A stretch of 64,000 nt of DNA from TOLSYN sp963849065. Its GTDB lineage: Bacteria; Acidobacteriota; Terriglobia; Terriglobales; Acidobacteriaceae. The stretch lies in the NCBI GenBank assembly GCA_963849065.1, contig CAWKFM010000001.1, positions 124,001-188,000 on the forward strand. Direction: 5' to 3'. The notes beneath the pieces are model-generated. The model did not search any database and was not told the DNA's origin. It saw only the letters and a program-made list of their open reading frames with translations. Below are positions 42,270 to 50,100 of the stretch, piece by piece (the first letter of the stretch is position 1; each line of letters begins with the position of its first letter). The position numbers and the translations under genes were made by a program.

Positions 42270-44573
42270 CTAGCGCGGGTTGAAGCCCGTTGCGTTGGCC
42301 AGCATTGCTGCGCGTTGCCGGGCATGGAGAGCATCTTCACCGCGGCCTTCCAACTCGTAAAGCTGGGCGAGTTCCATCCAATCTTCGGCGCGGTCCGGGG
42401 TAAGCCGCACCGCATCGTCTGCGAGTGAGACGGCTCGCGGAAGATCCCCGAGGGCCTTCCAGGCCATGGCCCGGCCGCGCGCCAGATTACTCCGAAAAGC
42501 CGCGTCTTGCTTCATCGCGGCAGGAGCACTGTCCTGCGAGCGACCAAAGGCTTTCAGCGCCTCCCGCGGGCGATTCTCATCAAGATAATCGAACCCGATT
42601 GAGAGTATGGCGAGATATCGATCAGAGCTCAGATCGGCTACGTGTTCCCAAGCCTGAATTGCTTCCCCCAGCCTGTTCTCCCGCTCATATAGTCCGGCGA
42701 GGCTGCTCCAAATCGCGGCTTTGGGCGCAAGCGTTGCCGCCGTCCGATACTGAGATTCCGCATCCTGCTGATCTCCGGATTCAAAGAACAACTGACCGCG
42801 CAGATAGTGGACGTAAGCACTGTCCGGGAAGATGGCTAACGCGTTGGTCGTGGCCGCGAACGCCTCTGACTTGCGCCCCAGGACCGACAAAACAGAGGCT
42901 GCGTTCGCCCACTGATTGAACGCTGTGCTGCCGGAACCCGCTGGGTGCGTGGCCGGCAGCGGCGCGGTGTCACAATCGATCTGGGAGCGCTCAATGAGGG
43001 AATCGGTTTCTGGAACGCGCCGGACAAACACCGCAGAGACTTCATCCAGATAAACCGGCCGCCAGCTGTCGCTGGTGCAAAACTGGCGCAGCAGGGGAAA
43101 AAACTGCAGAGCATCGTAGCGTCCGAGGGGAACAATGATGGTGTTGATGCCGTAACGCTCTGCTTCCGCCTGCCATTCGCCCGAGTCGGGCATCGATCCC
43201 ATCAAACTGCTACTTCGCTCGATCAGCTCTGCTCCGAATGGCTCACCGCGGCCATCCACATAATCGAGGCGCTTGGGGCCGAGCCGCCAGGCGATGTAGC
43301 CGCCCTCGTTGTAGTTGTTGAATATCTGACCGGGAATATTCTCACGCTCAACAAAAGCCGCGGCTCGTTCCGGAAACCACCATGACAGTCCGGTCCCGAA
43401 GCTTGCAAGGTCGGTGTTCATAAGATGGGTACGATCTGTCATAAGGTCGGCCGACCAGATACTGGCAAGCAGTACCAATAGGCAGCACGATCCTGCAGAT
43501 ATGATTTGCCGTGTACGGTCATCACAGATCCCGTGCCCCCACTCGCGCCATGCCGAGGTAAGGACCGTGCCGCCGATCACGACCACTACCGCGGCAAACA
43601 GAGCTTGGAGCCGTACGTGCTCCGCCCCGAAATAGGCCGCTCCGCTCAGCAGCACCGCCTCCCCAAACTGCCGGCGCCAAAGTGCAACCAGAATAGCCAC
43701 GCCTATGGCCGCCAGGAGCAATAAAAAGACGTCGGGATTTCGTAAGGAGAGCCCTGCCACAGCGCTGGTCCAACCCAATTTGGCCGGAGCCCATTCGGCG
43801 ATGGAGACGGAGTCAGCTGACATTGCAAGGGGGGCCATAAACCCAACCATCTTGGCGTACACCCGCAATCCCCAGGGATTAATGGCAGTCGCAGCCGCCG
43901 TAACGGCCAGCCAAGGCCAGGCGCTCTGCAGCCGCTGCAGGGCGGCATCCCGCCGTTCGAACTGCAGCATATCGAGGCACTTGACCAAAACATATCCACC
44001 CAGCAGAGCCAGCCCTGCCGCAAACCCCAGATGCAGGTTCACCCAGGCGATCATCAAGACCGGCAGAAGCCACAGACGGGCTTTCCCCGTCTCATGATGT
44101 TGCCAGATCACGCTCAGGAATGCGGAGAACAGTAACAAGCTAAACATATCGGCGCGCGGGCCCGTGCGTGCCACAACCAGAGGAACAGCTAGAATCGCGA
44201 GCGCGGCGGTGATCAGCGAACCCCGTCGCATCAGAAGTGCAACCGACCCGGCGCAGACCACTGCTCCCAGCCATGACAGCAGGGCATAGCCGCCTAGCCG
44301 AAACACACCATAGAGAAGCAGCTGGGAACCGATTGGATAGATCCAGGGATGTCCCTGCGCTGTGTACGACAGAACATCCGTGGAGGGGATCTGATGTCGT
44401 TGAACAATCCATCTTCCCGTAGCCAGTTGCCATCCCAGGTCATACTCAGCGAGTGTCCGCAGACCGGCTATCAGCGCGTACGTGAGAGCAACGATGCAAA
44501 GCAGAAGGTGCAGCCGTCGGATTAGGGATCTGTTTTGCGAACCTGGCTCGGTGCTGGGTGCAAGGTTGGTCAT
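42270..44573 (-). CDS. D-x-W/DGR membrane protein with C-terminal TPR repeats, paralogue 3
   Basis: The product is about 767 residues from ATG 44573 (a GTG 33 bases upstream is possible). Helix 1 is followed by EYDLGWQLATGRWIVQRHQIP and SYTAQGHPWIYPIGSQ, then about ten more helices to residue ~380. A soluble part has FNNYNEGGYIAWRLGPKRL and DYVDGRGEPFG. Residues about 570-760 are TPR repeats (for example SAYVHYLRGQLFFESGDQQD and RAEDWMELAQLYELEGRGED). It is very similar to the gene at 44634, its tandem neighbour. Possible periplasmic glycosyl transfer with a TPR protein-binding arm; substrate unknown. Confidence 0.78.
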   Translation of the reverse strand: MTNLAPSTEPGSQNRSLIRRLHLLLCIVALTYALIAGLRTLAEYDLGWQLATGRWIVQRHQIPSTDVLSYTAQGHPWIYPIGSQLLLYGVFRLGGYALLSWLGAVVCAGSVALLMRRGSLITAALAILAVPLVVARTGPRADMFSLLLFSAFLSVIWQHHETGKARLWLLPVLMIAWVNLHLGFAAGLALLGGYVLVKCLDMLQFERRDAALQRLQSAWPWLAVTAAATAINPWGLRVYAKMVGFMAPLAMSADSVSIAEWAPAKLGWTSAVAGLSLRNPDVFLLLLAAIGVAILVALWRRQFGEAVLLSGAAYFGAEHVRLQALFAAVVVVIGGTVLTSAWREWGHGICDDRTRQIISAGSCCLLVLLASIWSADLMTDRTHLMNTDLASFGTGLSWWFPERAAAFVERENIPGQIFNNYNEGGYIAWRLGPKRLDYVDGRGEPFGAELIERSSSLMGSMPDSGEWQAEAERYGINTIIVPLGRYDALQFFPLLRQFCTSDSWRPVYLDEVSAVFVRRVPETDSLIERSQIDCDTAPLPATHPAGSGSTAFNQWANAASVLSVLGRKSEAFAATTNALAIFPDSAYVHYLRGQLFFESGDQQDAESQYRTAATLAPKAAIWSSLAGLYERENRLGEAIQAWEHVADLSSDRYLAILSIGFDYLDENRPREALKAFGRSQDSAPAAMKQDAAFRSNLARGRAMAWKALGDLPRAVSLADDAVRLTPDRAEDWMELAQLYELEGRGEDALHARQRAAMLANATGFNPR

Positions 44574-44633
44574 GAGTTTGAAGGCCCTTTCGCAGCGTCG
44601 ATCCACGACGGCTCCCGGATGTCTGCGCGAAGC

Positions 44634-46949
44634 TCAGCGCGAGTTGGAATCGGTTCCATCTGAGAGCATCGCGGCGCGTTGCCGGGCACGCTGGGCATCT
44701 TCGCCACGGCCCGTCAGTTCGTACAACCGGGCCAGCTCATGCCAATCCTCTGCGCGGTCCGGCGTGAGCCGCAGGGTCTGCTCTTCGTAGGAGATCGCCT
44801 GGGCAAAATCCCCGAGGCTTTTCCAGGCCATCGCGCGGCCGTGCGCCACGTTGGCCCGCAGAGAAGCATCGGTGACGGTTGCAGGGGTGCAGCGGCTGGA
44901 TCGGTCGAAGGCACGCAAAGCGTCCTGGGGGCGATTCGCTGCCAGGTCATCGTAGCCGAGCGAAACCAGTTCGAGATAGGGCGCCGGCAGGATGTCGGTC
45001 AGCTGCTCCCAAGCGTGAATCGCGTCACTCAACCGGCCCTCCTGGTCATAGATCTGTGCCAGCGCGGCCCAACTCGCGCCATTGGCAGGAGCAAGGGCGG
45101 CAGCTGTCAGGTATTGCGCTTCGGCGCTGCGGAGGTCGCCGGCGTGGTCCAGCAGAGACGCCTGCGTATAGTGCATGAAAGCGCTGTCCGGAAATATGGA
45201 CAGTGCTTTGCCGGCGGCTTCGTATGCCTCTGCATTGCGCCCTAGCGCTTTGAGCATGGCGGCCGCGTTCGCCCACTGATTAAACGCGCTTCCGTCCTGT
45301 CCTTTGGGGGCTACGAGAGGCAGCGGAGTAGTGCTGCAATCGATTTTCAAACGTTGAATCAGGCTTTTCGTTTCCGGCCGGCGCCGTACAAAGACCGCAG
45401 AAGTTTCATCCAGGTATACCGGCTGCCAACTCGCGCTGGAGCAGAACTGCACTAAAGGAAATTGCGCCAGCGCCTGATATCTTCCGAGCGGGACGATAAT
45501 GGCATTGATGTCATATCGTTCGACCTCCAGTTGCCACTCCGGTGAGTCGGGCATGCTGCCCACGAGATCGGTGCTGCGCGTTACCAAGGTAGTACCAAAG
45601 GGAGCACCACGCCCATCAATGTAGTCGCGGTACTTGGGGCCGAGCCGCCAGGCAATGAAGCCGCCTTCGCTGTAGCTATTGAATATCTGCCCCGGTATGT
45701 TCTCACGCTCAATAAATGCTGCAGCACCCTCAGGAAACCACCAGCCCAATCCTGTACCGAACGAAGCGATATCCGTACCGCCTAAGTAGGTTCTATCCGT
45801 AACCAGCCCTCTTGACCAGGTACATACCAGGATAACAAGCAAGGAGCACGTGCCCACAGCGAGAATTGACCCTAGTCGTTGGTTCAGCTTGGTTCCCTGC
45901 GGCCGAAGCGTCGAAGAGAGCACGGCCCCTGCGATTACGACCACCATCACGCTGAACAGGGCTTCCAAGCGGATGTGCCTGAGGCCGAAAAAAGCCGCTC
46001 CGGCCAGCAACGCCGCAGCACCCAATCGGCGTTGAAGCAGCGCCACAGGTATGGTCATAGCAACTACCAGCAGGAGCACTACGAGGGAATCTGGGCCGGT
46101 CAGCGATAGCCCGTGAAGGACCGATCTCGACGTCAACTGCGGGGCCGACCATTCGCCAATCCATTGCGACTTTAGGGTGAGCGGCGCCGAAAAACCGATG
46201 GCCCAGGAATAGATCTTCCATCCCCACGGATTAGCCAAGGTCGCAACCAGCGCGGCGGCCAACCACGGCCAGGAGCCAGCCAGCCTATCCAGCGCCGCCT
46301 GCCGGCGGTCAGACCAAAGCAGATCCAATGCTTCCATCAGCAGGTATCCGGCTATGACCGCCACTCCCACCACAAATCCAGGGTGAAGATTGACCCAGAA
46401 CACCATAAGCAACGGTAGCAACCACAGCCGGGCACGCCCTGTCTCATAGTACTGCCAGAGCAGCGAAAGAAATGCGGCTAGCAGCACCATGGTGAATATC
46501 TCTGCGCGGGGCGTGGAACGCAGGGCGATGCGCGGCACCGCCAGAATTGCCAGCACAGCAGTGACTGCCGAGCCTCGCCGCAACAGTAGGGCGACCGTCC
46601 CCACGCATGCCGCCGCTCCCAGCCACGAGAGCAGGGCATATTGCCCGATTCGATACACCAAATAAAAAATGATTCCCGAGCCGACGGGATAAACCCAGGG
46701 GCGCCCATACGCAGTGTAGGAAAAAACATCGGTGGAGGGAATCTGGTGATGTTGCACCACCCACCGGCCGGTCGCCAACTGCCACCCAAGGTCCCAATCA
46801 GTAACCGTTCGCAGCCCCGCCAGCAACGCATAGACAAGCGCAACCAGGCAGAGACCATAGTAGAGTTTCCGGGAAGTAGAGGGAACGTGCAACTCACTAG
46901 CTGCAGACCGGTTGCATTTCGTCAGAGGATGTTCCGAGGTTGATTCCAT
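44634..46949 (-). CDS. D-x-W/DGR membrane protein with C-terminal TPR repeats, paralogue 4
   Basis: The product is about 771 residues from ATG 46949; codons further upstream in frame do not look like protein. It has the same architecture as the gene at 42270: DWDLGWQLATGRWVVQHHQIP, SYTAYGRPWVYPVGSG, about ten helices, FNSYSEGGFIAWRLGPKYR with DYIDGRGAPFG, then TPR repeats to the end (AEDWHELARLYELTGRGED). The 60-base gap to its twin suggests co-transcription and a tandem duplication; divergence shows the duplication is not recent. The TPR arm separates these two from paralogues 1 and 2. Confidence 0.78.
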   Translation of the reverse strand: MESTSEHPLTKCNRSAASELHVPSTSRKLYYGLCLVALVYALLAGLRTVTDWDLGWQLATGRWVVQHHQIPSTDVFSYTAYGRPWVYPVGSGIIFYLVYRIGQYALLSWLGAAACVGTVALLLRRGSAVTAVLAILAVPRIALRSTPRAEIFTMVLLAAFLSLLWQYYETGRARLWLLPLLMVFWVNLHPGFVVGVAVIAGYLLMEALDLLWSDRRQAALDRLAGSWPWLAAALVATLANPWGWKIYSWAIGFSAPLTLKSQWIGEWSAPQLTSRSVLHGLSLTGPDSLVVLLLVVAMTIPVALLQRRLGAAALLAGAAFFGLRHIRLEALFSVMVVVIAGAVLSSTLRPQGTKLNQRLGSILAVGTCSLLVILVCTWSRGLVTDRTYLGGTDIASFGTGLGWWFPEGAAAFIERENIPGQIFNSYSEGGFIAWRLGPKYRDYIDGRGAPFGTTLVTRSTDLVGSMPDSPEWQLEVERYDINAIIVPLGRYQALAQFPLVQFCSSASWQPVYLDETSAVFVRRRPETKSLIQRLKIDCSTTPLPLVAPKGQDGSAFNQWANAAAMLKALGRNAEAYEAAGKALSIFPDSAFMHYTQASLLDHAGDLRSAEAQYLTAAALAPANGASWAALAQIYDQEGRLSDAIHAWEQLTDILPAPYLELVSLGYDDLAANRPQDALRAFDRSSRCTPATVTDASLRANVAHGRAMAWKSLGDFAQAISYEEQTLRLTPDRAEDWHELARLYELTGRGEDAQRARQRAAMLSDGTDSNSR

Positions 46950-47159
46950 GATGTTCACATCGGGCACGGTACGGTCGAACATTCTTATTGTAACAACATG
47001 GAGGCCGAGGTGAAACGGTGAAGAATAATGCCTTGTAGCGGGATGTTTGGCAGCCATTGTGTGCCCTGCGAGCGGCGACTGACCTAGAACCGCTCGCAGG
47101 ATTTCCTGCAACGCTGTTGCGGTGCACGTCCATTTCAAGACAGTGCGAACCTATGATTC

Positions 47160-50100
47160 CTAAGGCACCAGCATCGTGTTCGACGATGCGGTGCAGTTGT
47201 TAGCCGTGTTGCTTTCAGTTACGGCATTGTTGAAGTTGGCGCAGGCGATCACGTAGTAGACACCAGCACTCGTGTTCGCCGGCAAGGTGAGTGTCGTAGT
47301 CACTGGACCAGAGCTTGCGCCGGGATTCAGTGATCCTACGGATCGATATCCAAGGTAGGCTCCCTTAGTCGTGCCGTTGGTTGAGAGATAGAAGGCTGTG
47401 TCCGACGAACCTGCAATGCCCGCGCCCTGGTTCAGCACCGTGTCACTGACCTGCACAGCGCCCCCGAGAGCGGGAGCTGTGGTGAGAATGCTGACCGCGT
47501 TCTCGATCAAGTCCGCACCAGCCACTGTGAACGGGGCCGACGCCGTACAGTTGTTTGTGTTGCTTTCAGTTACGGCGTTGTTGTAATCCGCACAGGCTAT
47601 CACGTAATAGGTGCCAGTCAGGTTTGTCGGCAACGTCAGCGTTGTACTCACGGGCCCGGAGCTTGTGCCCGCACCGAGCGCCGGCACGGAGCGGTAGGTA
47701 AGGTACGTACCTTTAGTCGTGCCATTGGTCGATAGATAGAAGCCAGTGTCCGACGCGCCCGCTACGCCTCCTCCCTGGTTGAGCACCGTGTCACTGACCT
47801 GCAGACTTCCACCCGAAATGGGAGCGCTGGTGAGAACACTCACCGAGCTTTCCACCAGAGCCGCACCAGCCACTGTGAACGGGGCCGACGCCGTACAGTT
47901 GTTTGTGTTGCTTTCAGTTACGGCGTTGTTGTAATCCGCACAGGCTATCACGTAATAGGTGCCAGTCAGGTTTGTCGGCAACGTCAGCGTTGTACTCACG
48001 GGCCCGGAGCTTGTGCCCGCACCGAGCGCCGGCACGGAGCGGTAGGTAAGGTACGTACCTTTAGTCGTGCCATTGGTCGATAGATAGAAGCCAGTGTCCG
48101 ACGCGCCCGCTACGCCTCCTCCCTGGTTGAGCACCGTGTCACTGACCTGCAGACTTCCACCCGAAATGGGAGCGCTGGTGAGAATGCTCACCGCGCTTTC
48201 CACCAGAGCCGCACCAGCCACTATGAATGGGGCTGACGCCGTACAGTTGTTTGTGTTGCTTTCGGTTACGGCGTTGTTGTAATCCGCACAGGCTATCACG
48301 TAATAGGTGCCAGTCAGGTTTGTCGGCAACGTCAGCGTTGTACTCACGGGCCCGGAGCTTGCGCCCGCACCGAGCGCCGGCACGGAGCGATAGGTAAGGT
48401 ACGTACCTTTAGTCGTGCCATTGGTCGAGAGGTAGAAGCCGGTGTCCGACGCACCCGCTTTGGCTGCTCCCGTATTCTGGACCGTGTCACTGACCTGCAG
48501 ACTGCCCCCTGAAGCAGGGGTTGTGGTGAGAATGCTCACCGCGCTTTCCACCAGAGCCGGACCCGCCACGATGGTATAGGTCCCGCTGGTTACCGCACTC
48601 GGGCCAGAGCCGTTGACTGCGGCGATAGCGTTGACCGTGGTGGTGACTGAGACTGGAATCGGGCCCGTGTACTGGGTCGATGCGGTGGTTGGCGTGGAGC
48701 CGTTCGTGGTGTAGTAGATTATCGCACCGGGTGTGCTATCCGTCAGCGTCACCGATTGCGGCGTAGTGTAAGTTGCAGGGGCCGGCGAGAAACTCGGCGT
48801 CGCCGCCCCGATAGTATAGGTCCCGATGGCTACCGCGCTCGGGCCAGAGCCGTTGACCGCGGCGATGGCGTTGATCGTGGTGGTGGCTGAGACCGGAATC
48901 GGTCCTGTGTATTGGGTCGATGCGGTGGTTGGCGTGGAGCCATTCGTGGTGTAGTAAATCTTCGCACCAGCCGTGCTATCCGTCAGCGTCACCGATTGCG
49001 AGGTGCTGTAGGTCGCAGGGGCCGGCGAGAAGCTCGGCGTGGCAGCCGTGATGGTATAGGTCCCGATGGCTACCGTGCTCGTGCCAGAGCCGTTGACTGC
49101 GGCGATGGCGTTGATCGTGGTGGTGACTGAGACCGGAATCGGTCCTGTGTATTGGGTCGATGCGGTGGTTGGCGTGGAGCCATTCGTGGTGTAGTAAATC
49201 TTCGCACCAGCCGTGCTATCCGTCAGCGTCACCGATTGCGAGGTGGTGAATGTTCCTATCGGCGCCGGCGAGAAGGTCGGCGTAGCGGCAACGATGTTGT
49301 AAGTTCCAATGGCCACCGGTCCCGCGGCGTACCCATTGCCGGCAGCGATTGCATTGATCGTCGTGGTAGTCGAGACCGTAAAGGGGCCGTTGTACGTAGT
49401 GGATGAGGTGGTCGGCGTCGAGCCATTGGTAGTGTAGTAAATGGTTACACCGGGGGAGGCGTCTGCCAGCGTGACCGATTGCGGCGTGGTGAATGTTCCT
49501 ATCGGCGCCGGCAAGAAGGTCGGCGTAGCGGCAACGATGTTGTAAGTTCCAACGGCCACCGGTCCCGCGGCGTACCCATTGCCGGCAGCGATTGCATTGA
49601 TCGTCGTGGTAGTCGAGACCGGAATTGGTCCTGTGTATTGGGTCGATGCGGTGGTTGGCGTCGAGCCATTCGTAGTGTAGTAAATGGTTGCACCGGGAGA
49701 GGCGTCTGTCAGCGTGACCGATTGCGGCGTGGTGAATGTTCCTATCGGCGCCGGCGAGAAGGTCGGCGTAGCGGCAACGATGTTGTAAGTTCCAATGGCC
49801 ACCGGTCCCGCGGCGTACCCATTGCCGGCAGCGATTGCATTGATCGTCGTGGTAGTCGAGACCGTAAAGGGGCCGTTGTACGTAGTGGATGAGGTGGTCG
49901 GCGTCGAGCCATTGGTAGTGTAGTAAATGGTTACACCGGGAGAGGCGTCTGCCAGCGTGACCGATTGCGGCGTGGTGAATGTTCCTATCGGCGCCGGCAA
50001 GAAGGTTGGTACTGCCGCAAGCCGAAACACTGCAATGCTGCCGGAGCCCGTGATCGAAGCATTCACCGTATCGCTGGCGATAATTGTCTGCGTTCCTGCG

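Noticed and set aside
47163..50020. Regular repeats that could suggest a CRISPR array
   Set aside because: Units are 240-348 bp, in frame and encode CARDB and CHB_HEX domains; no short repeat-spacer pattern.
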